Assembly: GCA_002793195.1 (NCBI GenBank)
Contig: PFPT01000017.1
Coordinates: forward strand, 62,001-126,000
Source of the DNA: Gammaproteobacteria bacterium CG_4_10_14_0_2_um_filter_38_22
GTDB lineage: Bacteria; Pseudomonadota; Gammaproteobacteria; Coxiellales; Coxiellaceae
Direction: 5' to 3'
DNA: 64,000 bases
Shown here piece after piece: positions 34,568 to 44,206 of the stretch. The notes beneath the pieces are model-generated. The model ran no database searches. It worked only from the letters and a program-made list of their open reading frames with translations, and had not been told where the DNA came from. Each line of letters begins with the position of its first letter. The stretch's first letter is position 1. The position numbers and the translations under genes were made by a program.

Positions 34568-36018
34568 ATTGTTTCTCCTACAATTAAAATTTTCATCGCA
34601 TTCGATCCGCCACTGCGACCCAAGTGATCCCCTTTGGTTAAAATCACCCGATCATTTTTTTGTAAAAAATGATTTTTTTCTAAAAAAGTAATCGCAGCCG
34701 CATTAACTTCATCACGCGAACAATCAGTGACATCAAAATAAAGTGGATAAATACCGCGAAACAAAGTCATTTTTCCAAGTGTTCTAGCAAAACGACTTAA
34801 TCCATAAATTGGTAATCGCGTTCGAATACGCGACATCCACAAAGGTGTTGCACCTGATTCTGTTAATGCCACAACAGCACGCACATTAAAGTGATTTGCT
34901 GTATACATCGTTGCCATCGCAATTGCTTCATCAATACGTTTAAATTCGCACTCAACACGATGTTTGGATTGCTGTGTTTTAGGCTGTTTTTCAACAGTAC
35001 GGCAAACACGCGCCATTGATTCGATGGTTTCTATTGGAAATTCACCTGTCGCTGTTTCTGCAGAACACATCACGCAATCAGCATGATCTAAAACAGCATT
35101 CGCGACATCAGATACTTCTGCCCGCGTTGGCACAGGGCTATGAATCATTGACTCCATCATTTGCGTTGCAATAATAACGGGTTTATCCAACGTTCGAGCG
35201 CGTTGAATAATGTTCTTTTGGACCATCGGTACTTCTGCATCACCGATTTCAACTGCCAAATCACCACGCGCCACCATCACGCCATCACTCGCAATAATAA
35301 TTTCGTCGATATTTTCAACAGCTTCAACACGTTCAATTTTTGAAATAATGGCGCTGGTACCATTTTCTTTTTGAATTAAGGCGCGCGCTTCATGCACATC
35401 TTGTGCGTTGCGTGGAAAAGACAATGCAATGTAATCCACATCCATTTTCACAGCAAATTTCAAATCTATTAAATCTTTTTCAGTCAATGCTTTTGCAGTT
35501 AACCCGCCGCCTTTTTTATTAATCCCTTTATGATTGGATAATTCACCGCCTTGTTCAACAAGACAAATTACGCGTGGCCCATCTACTTTTTCAACGCGCA
35601 ATGTAATTAATCCATCATTTAGCAACAAAAGGTCACCTGAAATGAGATCATCGGGCAATGCCTTATAATCAATACCTACTGCTTTTTGTGTGCCTGCTTT
35701 TGAATCCATCTCAGCATCTAAAACAAAAAGGTCACCTGGCTTTAAATAGATTTTGCCATCTACAAATTGCGCAATACGAATTTTAGGGCCTTGTAAATCA
35801 CCCAAAATACCAATAATACGATTTAATTTTTTTGCAACAGCACGCACCAATTCAATTCTTTTTTGATGATCGGCATGCGTGCCATGCGAAAAGTTCAATC
35901 GAACACAATTCACACCAGCCTGAATTAACTTTTCCATTTTTTCAGCTGAATCCGTCGCCGGCCCCAATGTTGCCAAAATTTTTGTGCGACGTTCAAAGTG
36001 TTCTTCATGGGTGATCAT
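34564..36018 (-). CDS. pyk: Pyruvate kinase
   Basis: 484 residues. RRTKILATLGPATDS and CVRLNFSHGTHADH at the start, LLNDGLI, ISKIERVEAVENI, VMVARGDLAVEIG and the MMESM helix are the substrate, K+/Mg2+ and ADP regions. C-terminal allosteric domain present (TESGATPLWMSRIRTRLPIYGLS). Converts phosphoenolpyruvate and ADP to pyruvate and ATP. Separated from pgk by 141 bases that contain a possible promoter. Confidence 0.96.
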   Translation of the reverse strand: MITHEEHFERRTKILATLGPATDSAEKMEKLIQAGVNCVRLNFSHGTHADHQKRIELVRAVAKKLNRIIGILGDLQGPKIRIAQFVDGKIYLKPGDLFVLDAEMDSKAGTQKAVGIDYKALPDDLISGDLLLLNDGLITLRVEKVDGPRVICLVEQGGELSNHKGINKKGGGLTAKALTEKDLIDLKFAVKMDVDYIALSFPRNAQDVHEARALIQKENGTSAIISKIERVEAVENIDEIIIASDGVMVARGDLAVEIGDAEVPMVQKNIIQRARTLDKPVIIATQMMESMIHSPVPTRAEVSDVANAVLDHADCVMCSAETATGEFPIETIESMARVCRTVEKQPKTQQSKHRVECEFKRIDEAIAMATMYTANHFNVRAVVALTESGATPLWMSRIRTRLPIYGLSRFARTLGKMTLFRGIYPLYFDVTDCSRDEVNAAAITFLEKNHFLQKNDRVILTKGDHLGRSGGSNAMKILIVGETM

Positions 36019-36061
36019 GGCATTCCCTATTTGGAGTAATCAGCAACTTTATAATCGGAGC

Positions 36062-36090
36062 ATCATATCAACACGAGCCCACTTCGTCAC
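36062..36090 (-). promoter_or_regulatory. Possible internal promoter for pyk
   Basis: On the minus strand GTGACG (36090-36085), 17-base spacer, TATGAT (36067-36062), four and five of six to consensus. It lies within the 141-base gap between pgk and pyk and leaves about 38 bases of leader. Confidence 0.4.
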
Positions 36091-36159
36091 CATCGTCATC
36101 AAATAGAGGTGATAGAAAGACAGTACATCTGAGCACCAAAAAGCATGACACATAAAGAC

Positions 36160-37341
36160 TTAGTTAGCGTAAACACGCTTGATCAACGCTTCAACTGCCG
36201 GCAATTTTTTTCCTTCCATAAACGCTAAAAATGCACCACCGCCCGTTGATAAATACGAAATTTTATTTTCCATATGCCATTGCATGATTGCAGATAATGT
36301 ATCGCCACCTCCCGCAATCGAAAACGCTGCTGAACCAGCAATGGCTGCTGCGAGTGATTTTGTGCCCGCGGAAAACTGGGGTAATTCAAACACACCAACA
36401 GGTCCATTCCACACAATGGTTTTAGCATCATGCATGATGCCGGCATAGCTGGCTGCTGTTTGCGGACCCACATCTAAAATCATCTCATCTGAATTAATCT
36501 GATGAATGGATTTGATAATCGCTTTTTCATCTGCAGAAAAATTTTTAGCAACAGCCACATCAACCGGCAGTGGCACACACACATTTTTTTCTGCTGCAAT
36601 GGTTAGTAATTTTTTCGCGGGTTGTATCCAGTCATTTTCAATCAATGATTTTCCAATAGCCACACCTTGCGCTGCTAAAAAAGTATTTGCGATTCCACCA
36701 CCGACAATCAATGTATTAACTTTATCAAGCAATGCTTCAAGCACGGCCATTTTTGTTGATACTTTTGATCCGCCCACAATCGCAACAACTGGTTTTTTGG
36801 GATTGCTTAACGCTGTTGATAATGCCGATAACTCGGCATCCAACAATAATCCAGCGCAGGCTTTTTTTGCAAACTGCGCCACACCTGCTGTTGAACTTTC
36901 TGCGCGATGCGCAGTGGCAAACGCATCCATCACAAAAACATCACACAATGCAGCCATTTTTTTTGACAAAACTTCGTCGCATTGTTTTTCACCAGTCAAA
37001 AAGCGGGTATTTTCACACAATACCACTTCACCAACATGAATATCGAATCCATTAATCCAATCAGATACAAAACGCACAGGCTTTTTTAAAAGAGCAGACA
37101 ATTGATTTGCAATGGGCTTTAAAGACAACTGTGCATCCCACTTATTTTCAACCGGCCTACCAAGATGTGACATTAAAATCACAGCAGCATGCTGTTTTAA
37201 TACATATTCAATAGTTGGGATGGCAGCGCGCAAACGCGTGTCATCCATGATCACCTCATTTTTCATCGGCACATTAAAATCTTCACGAATCAATACGCGT
37301 TGATCTTTAAGATTCAGATCAGCTAATTTTAAATAGGCCAT
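36160..37341 (-). CDS. pgk: Phosphoglycerate kinase
   Basis: 393 residues. RVLIREDFNVPM, SHLGRPVENK, FLTGEK, FVMDAFATAHRAESS, VGGSKVSTKM and the nucleotide region WNGPVGVFE plus GGGDTLSA mark the two lobes. Transfers phosphate from 1,3-bisphosphoglycerate to ADP. AAGGA is seven bases before the ATG; the gene starts ten bases after gap. Confidence 0.96.
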   Translation of the reverse strand: MAYLKLADLNLKDQRVLIREDFNVPMKNEVIMDDTRLRAAIPTIEYVLKQHAAVILMSHLGRPVENKWDAQLSLKPIANQLSALLKKPVRFVSDWINGFDIHVGEVVLCENTRFLTGEKQCDEVLSKKMAALCDVFVMDAFATAHRAESSTAGVAQFAKKACAGLLLDAELSALSTALSNPKKPVVAIVGGSKVSTKMAVLEALLDKVNTLIVGGGIANTFLAAQGVAIGKSLIENDWIQPAKKLLTIAAEKNVCVPLPVDVAVAKNFSADEKAIIKSIHQINSDEMILDVGPQTAASYAGIMHDAKTIVWNGPVGVFELPQFSAGTKSLAAAIAGSAAFSIAGGGDTLSAIMQWHMENKISYLSTGGGAFLAFMEGKKLPAVEALIKRVYAN

Positions 37342-37351
37342 AAACCATTCC

Positions 37352-38356
37352 TTAAACTGACATCATCACGCTGGCCGTATTTAACATGCGATTTGAAAAA
37401 CCCCATTCATTGTCATACCAAGAAACTACTTTAACCAAGTTACCAATAACACGTGTTTCCAATGAATCAACCGTAGAAGATGCAGGGCAATGATTATAAT
37501 CAATCGACACCAAAGGTAATTCGCTATAATCCAAAACACCTTTTAATTCGCCTTGTGATGCCGCCAACAACGCTTCATTCACTGCTTTTACTGAAACTGG
37601 TTTTTCTGCCTCAAACGTTAAATCTACCAGTGATACATTTGCTGTTGGCACACGCACAGCATAGCCATCTAATTTTCCAGCTAAGGCCGGCAACACCAAA
37701 CCTACTGCTGCTGCTGCACCTGTTTTAGTAGGGATCATTGATAATGCTGCTGCACGCGCACGACGCAAATCACTATGGCTCGCATCAATAATACGTTGAT
37801 CAGACGTATACGAATGCACTGTTGTCATCAGACCCGCTTTAATACCAAATAACTCATGCAATGGCTTAACAAGCGGTGCTAAACAATTTGTTGTGCAAGA
37901 TGCATTGGACACAATATCATCGGTTGGCTTTAAACTTTGATGATTCACACCATAAACAATTGTCGGCACATCTTTTCCAGCTGGCGCTGAAATTAATACT
38001 TTTTTTGCACCCCCAACTAAATGCGCACGCGCTTTATCACGACTTGCAAAAAAACCAGTTGCTTCCAATACAATATCCACATTCATTTTTCCCCAAGGAA
38101 TCAACTCTGGATTTTTTTCTGAAAAAAATCGAATGTGATCATTATCAATAATAAGCTCATCATCTAAAACAGAAACAGAGTGTGCAAAACGACCATGCAC
38201 AGAATCAAACTTTAATAAATGCGCATTCGTATTCAAATCACTCAAATCGTTCACTGCAACCAATTCAAGACGGTCACGATAACCTGATTCATACAATGCA
38301 CGCGCAATATTACGACCAATGCGCCCAAAACCATTAATAGCAATTCTAATTGTCAT
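37352..38356 (-). CDS. gap: Glyceraldehyde-3-phosphate dehydrogenase, type I
   Basis: 334 residues. NAD loop [10 protein letters not shown], active site [13 protein letters not shown] with the catalytic Cys about residue 153, and [12 protein letters not shown] near the end. AVNDL at the end of the second strand fits NAD preference. Overlaps the tkt end by 11 bases, so translated from the same message. Confidence 0.96.
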   Translation of the reverse strand: MTIRIAINGFGRIGRNIARALYESGYRDRLELVAVNDLSDLNTNAHLLKFDSVHGRFAHSVSVLDDELIIDNDHIRFFSEKNPELIPWGKMNVDIVLEATGFFASRDKARAHLVGGAKKVLISAPAGKDVPTIVYGVNHQSLKPTDDIVSNASCTTNCLAPLVKPLHELFGIKAGLMTTVHSYTSDQRIIDASHSDLRRARAAALSMIPTKTGAAAAVGLVLPALAGKLDGYAVRVPTANVSLVDLTFEAEKPVSVKAVNEALLAASQGELKGVLDYSELPLVSIDYNHCPASSTVDSLETRVIGNLVKVVSWYDNEWGFSNRMLNTASVMMSV

Positions 38357-40367
38357 GAGTCTGCGTCTCCAATAAAGATAATAATTGTTTTTTTACATTT
38401 TCTACTGTAAATCCATAAGCCTGCCAAATATCTTTTTCTGGCGCTGATGCACCAAACGTGTTAATCCCCATAATCGCGCCATCACTACCAACAAATTGAT
38501 ACCAATAATCTGGCACGCCTGCTTCAATTGCCAAGCGCGCCGTAATAGGTGATGGCAAAACCATCTCACGATAATCTGCATCTTGTTTTTTAAAACGGTC
38601 GCAACACGGCATTGACACAACGCGGACAAAAATATTTTCTTTCATCAATGCTTTTGCTGCTGTCACTGCTAATTGCACTTCTGATCCTGTCGCAATAATA
38701 ATAGCGGCTATTTTCAAATCTTGATTTTCTGGTTCAAATAAAATATATCCGCCACGCGCAACTTCATTTATTTTTTCTGAAGTGTGCGCTTGTTGTGGTA
38801 CATTTTGTCGGGTTAGTAAAATTGCACTCGGACCTGAATGCCCAATGGCTTGTTGCCATGCAACCGCTGTTTCTACAAAATCACACGGACGCCATACTTC
38901 GAAATGAGGTGTCATGCGCAACATCGCAATGTGCTCAATTGGCTGATGCGTTGGACCATCTTCACCTAAACCAATCGAATCATGTGAGTAAACATAAATT
39001 ACTTTTTGCTGCATGATCGCTGACATACGCACGGCATTTCGCGCATAATCCGAAAATACCAAAAACGTTCCGCCAAAAGGAATAACACCGCCGTGCAATG
39101 CCAGTCCATTCAAAATTGCGCTCATGCCAAATTCACGCACACCATAATGTATATAATTTCCACTTGCATTTTCTGCTGAAAAAATTGACATGCTTTTTGC
39201 TTTGGTATTATTTGATTCCGTTAAATCAGCAGATCCTCCCATGAATTCAGGTAAAATTTCGGAATAGGCTTCAATACAGGCTTGCGACATTTTTCGTGTC
39301 GCTAATGCTTTTTCCTCATGTCTGACTTTTTCAATATAACGATTCGTATAAGACTGCCAATTTTCTGGTAATGCACCCATCATACGACGCAAAAATTCAG
39401 CGGCTTTTGCAGGATAAACAGTTTCATATTTTGCGAACGCTTGATTCCAATACGCTTCGCGTCGCGCACCTTCATCAACCGCATCCCACTGCGCATAAAT
39501 TTCCTCAGGAATAAAAAAAGACGGGTAATCCCAGCCCAATTTTTTTTTCGTCGCCAATGCTTCACTTTCACCTAATGGCGAGCCATGTGTTTTTTCACTG
39601 CCTTCTAAATTAGGAGAACCATATCCAATTTTTGTTTTACAACAAATAATCGTTGGATGCATTAAATCGGCGCGGGCTGTTTCAATTGCTTTTTTAATAG
39701 CGGCAGCATCATGTCCATCAACACCCGATATAACTTGCCAATGATAAGCTTTGAAACGTTCAACCGTGTTATCTGTAAACCAACCGGAAATATCACCATC
39801 GATAGAAATACCATTATCATCATAAAACAAAATTAATTTTCCCAAACCCAACGTACCGGCTAATGAACAAGCTTCATGTGAAATCCCTTCCATCAAACAA
39901 CCATCACCAGCAAAAACGTAGGTGTAATGATCCACCAGTACAAGATTTTTTTGATTATATTCTGCAGCTAAATGTTTTTCTGCAATGGCCATACCCACCG
40001 CCATCGCCAAACCTTGACCCAATGGACCTGCAGTTGCTTCAACACCCGGTGTAAATCCATATTCTGGATGCCCCGGTGTTTTAGAATGATACTGACGAAA
40101 TTTTTTTAAATCATCGATTGATAAATCGTAACCGGATAAATGCAACGCAGCATATAACAACATGCAACCATGGCCGTTAGACAGCACAAAACGATCACGA
40201 TTAAACCATAATGGATTCGACGGATTGTGTGACAAAAAATCTCGCCACAATACTTCAGCGATATCCGCCATCCCCATCGGCATACCAGGATGTCCGGAGT
40301 GTGCGGTTTCAACCGCATCAATAGCGAGCGCACGTATCGCATTCGCCAATGTTTTGCGTGGCAACAT
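38346..40367 (-). CDS. tkt: Transketolase
   Basis: 673 residues. [13 protein letters not shown] at the start, thiamine-diphosphate motif [13 protein letters not shown] ... [11 protein letters not shown], and the pyrimidine-domain region [19 protein letters not shown] followed by [15 protein letters not shown]. Moves two-carbon units between pentose-phosphate and glycolytic sugars. First gene of the tkt-gap-pgk-pyk-aldolase cluster; AAGGG ribosome-binding site and a good promoter precede it. Confidence 0.97.
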   Translation of the reverse strand: MLPRKTLANAIRALAIDAVETAHSGHPGMPMGMADIAEVLWRDFLSHNPSNPLWFNRDRFVLSNGHGCMLLYAALHLSGYDLSIDDLKKFRQYHSKTPGHPEYGFTPGVEATAGPLGQGLAMAVGMAIAEKHLAAEYNQKNLVLVDHYTYVFAGDGCLMEGISHEACSLAGTLGLGKLILFYDDNGISIDGDISGWFTDNTVERFKAYHWQVISGVDGHDAAAIKKAIETARADLMHPTIICCKTKIGYGSPNLEGSEKTHGSPLGESEALATKKKLGWDYPSFFIPEEIYAQWDAVDEGARREAYWNQAFAKYETVYPAKAAEFLRRMMGALPENWQSYTNRYIEKVRHEEKALATRKMSQACIEAYSEILPEFMGGSADLTESNNTKAKSMSIFSAENASGNYIHYGVREFGMSAILNGLALHGGVIPFGGTFLVFSDYARNAVRMSAIMQQKVIYVYSHDSIGLGEDGPTHQPIEHIAMLRMTPHFEVWRPCDFVETAVAWQQAIGHSGPSAILLTRQNVPQQAHTSEKINEVARGGYILFEPENQDLKIAAIIIATGSEVQLAVTAAKALMKENIFVRVVSMPCCDRFKKQDADYREMVLPSPITARLAIEAGVPDYWYQFVGSDGAIMGINTFGASAPEKDIWQAYGFTVENVKKQLLSLLETQTHDN

Positions 40368-40400
40368 AATGACACCCTTCTGTAAAAATGTAAGGCAGGT

Positions 40401-40429
40401 ATCATACTTTGGCGCGCGTCTTATGTAAA
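40401..40429 (-). promoter_or_regulatory. Promoter of the tkt glycolysis cluster
   Basis: On the minus strand TTTACA (40429-40424), exactly 17 bases, TATGAT (40406-40401); both five of six to consensus. Predicted leader about 27 bases. This is the best sigma70 match found by eye in the window. Confidence 0.65.
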
Positions 40430-40446
40430 ACTTTTCAAAAACCTGT

Positions 40447-41724
40447 TTAAAATGGGCGCGCTAATTGAATAATCTCTTTTTGTGATTTGCAATACGTCTC
40501 ACGAATAAAAATCAATGCGATAACAAATGAACAACAGAATAAAATTGGCATACAAGTGAATCCACGAATAAAATCATGCGCCACTAAATGATTAGCATGA
40601 TGATGCGAATCCCTGTTAATAAAATAACTCACCAACAAAGGAACCGTTGCTGTAAACAACGTAATCAATCCATTATTTAAACCAAAGCCAGTCGCACGCG
40701 TACTATGATCAACATGCTCACTCATGGCTGCAAACGCAACACTTTGACCTGCTGCAGCGACACCCAGCATAAAAAACAATACAAAATAAACCCATACAAC
40801 ATGAGTAAATGAAAAATAAGTAATCCCAATAGATGCAATCAACCCTAAAACAGAACACGCTAACAAAACGGGCTTTCTTCTTTTCGACAAATCAGATAAC
40901 ACGCCTAACAATGGACATCCCAACGCATAACCCAACCAAACAAAAGAAATGGTATCGGCTGCTATCGACTGTGACAAGCCACGTGCTTGCAAATAATCTG
41001 TTCCCCAAATGGCACCCAGCAACGCAATCGAAACATAAAGCGTGCCTGAATAAAACGCAACACTCCATGCTTGCTTATTTCGCATTAAACGCATCAAGCG
41101 CACTTTCAATGTTTCAGGTTGTTTTAAAAAAATAAGAACCCGCTCACCATCTCTTGGTTTATTCTTTACAAACAGCAAAACCAGCAACGCCAGTATGACG
41201 CCAAAAAAACCAATATCCATTAATGCCGTTCGCCAAGTGTCATGTAAATCAAGCATCAATGAAATTAATGGACCACCCGCAAGCAAAGGGCCCATCGTCC
41301 CAATAAATTGAGAAATACCTGCAAAAATACCGAAATATTTTTTAGGGAACCATGTAACCGCAATCACCAACAAACAAACAAAAGCAAAGGATGAGCCAAA
41401 CCCCATTAAAAAACGACTAAGAAAGGCAGTAGTAAAATTGGTTGCGTGTGAAAATAAAAAAGTAGCGAGAACACACATCAGCGTTGCAAACAACATGACG
41501 CGCTTAACACCAAACTTATCTACCAAAAGACCCACTGGTATTTGCATGACGCCATAAGCGATATAATAAGCTGAACCCACTAATGCAAATGTTTCAACTG
41601 TTAAATGCAATTGCGGAATGATTTGATGCGCAACACTGCCGACAAACGTACGCAAGAAAAACTCATACAAAAAGAAAAAGGCAGCGATCATCCAAATAAA
41701 AAATCCGCGCAAATAAGACGTCAC
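40447..41724 (-). CDS. MFS transporter, 12 helices
   Basis: 425 residues with twelve predicted membrane helices. The helix 2-3 loop carries [13 protein letters not shown], the MFS motif A type (G-D-x-x-G-x-R/K). A second similar loop is [12 protein letters not shown]. Substrate not identifiable; the region is typical of organic anion or sugar-phosphate porters. Start is GTG 41724 with GGAG rather far (12 bases). It follows the deacylase gene by 18 bases and is likely co-transcribed with it. Confidence 0.85.
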   Translation of the reverse strand: MTSYLRGFFIWMIAAFFFLYEFFLRTFVGSVAHQIIPQLHLTVETFALVGSAYYIAYGVMQIPVGLLVDKFGVKRVMLFATLMCVLATFLFSHATNFTTAFLSRFLMGFGSSFAFVCLLVIAVTWFPKKYFGIFAGISQFIGTMGPLLAGGPLISLMLDLHDTWRTALMDIGFFGVILALLVLLFVKNKPRDGERVLIFLKQPETLKVRLMRLMRNKQAWSVAFYSGTLYVSIALLGAIWGTDYLQARGLSQSIAADTISFVWLGYALGCPLLGVLSDLSKRRKPVLLACSVLGLIASIGITYFSFTHVVWVYFVLFFMLGVAAAGQSVAFAAMSEHVDHSTRATGFGLNNGLITLFTATVPLLVSYFINRDSHHHANHLVAHDFIRGFTCMPILFCCSFVIALIFIRETYCKSQKEIIQLARPF

Positions 41725-41742
41725 TTTGTTTTTTAACTCCAG

Positions 41743-42777
41743 CTAAAAAATGGCCAGGCTTTCTTCTTCCCAAGTTTCCAGATGCGTTGCTGCATGCTGC
41801 ATTTTAGAAAAGACAGCCAACTGAAACAATGACTCACCCTCATGCACCAATGGCAAATTATTTTTCCCAACAATAATAGCCTCTTCGGGTGAAAAGACAG
41901 TCATATAATCAGATGCACCAAAAGGATCTCTAATCGTGCAAAGTTTTTCACCCGCCTTAATGTGCTGACCTAATTGATGCTCAGTATCGCTGATACCACT
42001 GGTCGAAGCACGCACCCAAATATTTTTTTCTGAAAAAAAACATTTTAGCGAAGACATTTTTTCAGATTGCTTTTCAGATTGCTTTTCAGAAAGCATACCC
42101 AACTTTTGCATCACATTAAGAATGCCGGTTATGCCTGTGCGAATAGCATGCTCATCAAATCGCATTGCTTCACCCGCCTCATATAATAAAAATGTTTTTT
42201 TCTGTTCACGCGCGACTGTTCGCAACATACCTTTTTCAAAAGTAATGTTGGTCATCACCGGTGCATTAAATGCCTCTGCCAGTAATCGCGCTTTTTCATC
42301 TGTTTTATCAAAAAATATTTGCGGTAAATTTGAATAGTTCAAAAATCCTGTTTGCAAATCAATGCACACATCCGCTTTACTGAAAATTTCCGATACAAAT
42401 AAATGCGCCACACGTTCCGCATGCGTACCTGATTGTGAGCCAGGAAAACATCGGTCCAAATCAATTCCACTGGGCAAATAACGCGAACGATTAATCAACC
42501 CATACACATTCAGCGCAGGAACAGCGATAATAGTGCCACACAAATTTTTTAAAGCATCTTCTTGCAACAAACGATTAATGATTTCCGTTCCATTTAATTC
42601 ATTACCATGCATCGCTGCTGTTAATAATAAACAAGGACCTTCCTGTTTTCCGCGAATAATTTTGATAGGCATGTGCAATGGCGCACAACTAAACAACTCA
42701 GGTAGTGGCAACGCTAAAGAAAGACGCTCACCAGGATGAATGATCTCATTGCAAATTTGCAATATTGAATTTTTCAT
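41743..42777 (-). CDS. AstE/AspA-type (M14-like) zinc deacylase
   Basis: 344 residues from ATG 42777 (an upstream in-frame TTG at 42786 is unlikely). HGNELNGTE carries the His and Glu zinc ligands, YLPSGIDLDRCFPG fits the substrate-binding region, and CIDLQTG includes the site where the third ligand His is usually found (normally DLH; here DLQ). LLYEAGEA would hold the catalytic Glu. The C-terminal 95 residues form a beta-barrel-like domain with KAGEKLCTIRDPFG. The family hydrolyses N-acyl amino acids. The DLQ variant raises doubt about activity. A repeat-built linker joins the two domains. Confidence 0.78.
   Translation of the reverse strand: MKNSILQICNEIIHPGERLSLALPLPELFSCAPLHMPIKIIRGKQEGPCLLLTAAMHGNELNGTEIINRLLQEDALKNLCGTIIAVPALNVYGLINRSRYLPSGIDLDRCFPGSQSGTHAERVAHLFVSEIFSKADVCIDLQTGFLNYSNLPQIFFDKTDEKARLLAEAFNAPVMTNITFEKGMLRTVAREQKKTFLLYEAGEAMRFDEHAIRTGITGILNVMQKLGMLSEKQSEKQSEKMSSLKCFFSEKNIWVRASTSGISDTEHQLGQHIKAGEKLCTIRDPFGASDYMTVFSPEEAIIVGKNNLPLVHEGESLFQLAVFSKMQHAATHLETWEEESLAIF
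42061..42090 (-). repeat. 12-base tandem repeat in the deacylase linker
   Basis: TTCAGATTGCTT occurs twice in tandem (42061-42072, 42073-42084) plus half a copy. It encodes a SEKQSEKQSEK linker between the catalytic and C-terminal domains, so copy changes would keep the frame. Confidence 0.8.
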
Positions 42778-43057
42778 TTTATACAAAAATTATTTTTCAT
42801 TGGAATTGATTATAGGTGCTTAACCCTCACAAATCAAATTTCATTTTTATACTGTATTTTTCGCACAAAAATGCGGTTTTTAAAATTGAAGTAAATATGT
42901 TAAAGTAATCTCACCTTATTATTAACTTACGATGATCATTCGGTTCATGATGATCATTCAATGTAAAACACTTCCTCTTTTTATTTAAAAAATAAAAAGC
43001 ATTTCTTCAAATCAACAACATATGGATATTAAAAATATTTTTTAAAAATAGGTTTTT
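42778..43057. promoter_or_regulatory. 280-base AT-rich divergent intergenic region with repeats
   Basis: Contains no gene I can support. It holds an 11-base direct repeat GATGATCATTC (42931-42941, 42949-42959; starts 18 bases apart) and a 23-base palindrome CTTTTTATTT-AAA-AAATAAAAAG (42977-42999). It lies between the leftward deacylase and the rightward orphan membrane protein, so it must hold both promoters; I could not assign a convincing -35/-10 pair to either. Confidence 0.55.
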
Positions 43058-44104
43058 ATGATTATTAATTCAGAAGACACGCCCTTAGTTACACAAACTT
43101 CATCTGAAAAAAGCAAACATAAAAAAATTGTTTTTGAAATAGCTATTGCGTTGCTCGCTATCCTCAATGGCACATTATTTTTTGCCATTGCTGCTGAAGG
43201 CAAAAACAGCTTAAGCAGAACATTGCACGAAAAAAACAAGGCGATAGATGAGTTCTCAATTTTTAGCAATGTCATTTGCGCCATTAGCTATGCTGCTTTT
43301 TTTCGATCTGCGCTCAAAAACATCCATCTACGCCCGAACAATCCCGCTGCATTAACATTTTGCTTGTTTGCGCCTTTTGCTGCAAGCGCATACTGTTCAA
43401 GCGGAATTGAAGGCGCCAAATCACTCTCACTGTCGTCCACAATTGCAAACACAACCGGCGTGGCACTTTTTTTACTGCGGATACTCAATTGTGTTGACGG
43501 CGCCAATCGATTTCCAGATCAACTGAAATCCATGCGAGATACCTGGCGTAACGCATATCAATCAAAAAACTATGCGGAATGCATGCGCTTGATTTCTGCT
43601 ATCACAATCACAAGCGCTTACTGTATTGCATCCACCGATGCCTTCTTTTATTCCACAGAAACCCTATTACGTTTTGCACAATGCCCCATAGAAACAGCAG
43701 CGCGTGTGGCTTGTTACGTTGCTTGTGCACTAGGTGTAATTGGTACATTACCGCTTAGCTTGTACTGGACACATCGCGGCATTTTAGAAGTGACCAATAA
43801 TAAACCCATTAAAACAAACTCGCTTGATCCATCTATCGCTGCGCGCGATCGTTACACTTTAATCGCTATGCTGATTACGCTATTCACCATTACCGGCACA
43901 CTCGGCGCCGCAAGCAATAAAAAATGCGCCATCTTTTGCAGCTTAGGCGCATGGACCGCTTATATCAGCATTCCTGCCTCCATGCTTTATGCTGTGTTTT
44001 CTGGCATTCCAGGCATTTCCAATACACTTCGAGATTTGTTTTCTCGCAAAGAAGCAGCACACACCATACCGTCAGAAAATCTGACCCTACAAACACAACC
44101 CTAG
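43058..44104 (+). CDS. Orphan multi-spanning membrane protein, unknown function
   Basis: 348 residues with about eight predicted membrane helices (starting near 24, 68, 98, 128, 180, 212, 268 and 298), short loops, many Cys and Ala, and polar ends (SEDTPLVTQTSSEKSKHKK; SENLTLQTQP). No recognisable motif of a transporter family. AGG lies five bases before the ATG. It is a single gene between accessory and housekeeping genes, with a repeat-rich promoter. In Legionellales such orphan polytopic proteins are often Dot/Icm effectors, but nothing in the sequence proves this. Confidence 0.7.
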   Translation: MIINSEDTPLVTQTSSEKSKHKKIVFEIAIALLAILNGTLFFAIAAEGKNSLSRTLHEKNKAIDEFSIFSNVICAISYAAFFRSALKNIHLRPNNPAALTFCLFAPFAASAYCSSGIEGAKSLSLSSTIANTTGVALFLLRILNCVDGANRFPDQLKSMRDTWRNAYQSKNYAECMRLISAITITSAYCIASTDAFFYSTETLLRFAQCPIETAARVACYVACALGVIGTLPLSLYWTHRGILEVTNNKPIKTNSLDPSIAARDRYTLIAMLITLFTITGTLGAASNKKCAIFCSLGAWTAYISIPASMLYAVFSGIPGISNTLRDLFSRKEAAHTIPSENLTLQTQP

Positions 44105-44165
44105 CTTGCTTTTCTCTGCACCTTAAGTCCGAATCATTATTACAGCTTCCAAAAATGCATTAAAA

Positions 44166-44174
44166 TGCTATGAT
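44166..44174 (+). promoter_or_regulatory. Extended -10 promoter of glmS
   Basis: TGC followed by TATGAT (44169-44174), 32 bases before the glmS ATG. No good -35 at 16-18 bases upstream, consistent with an extended -10 promoter. Confidence 0.45.
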
Positions 44175-44206
44175 GTGTTCTTTTTTAATTGTTGGAACTG
44201 TACGTT

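Noticed and set aside
36506-37039. 177-codon open frame antisense to pgk
   Set aside because: Overlaps a clear phosphoglycerate kinase and has shadow-like composition.
42778-43057. PmrA-like TTAA pairs in the promoter of the orphan membrane protein
   Set aside because: TTAA strings occur near 42825 and 42921, but none has the N2-TT-N2 spacing to a second CTTAA.
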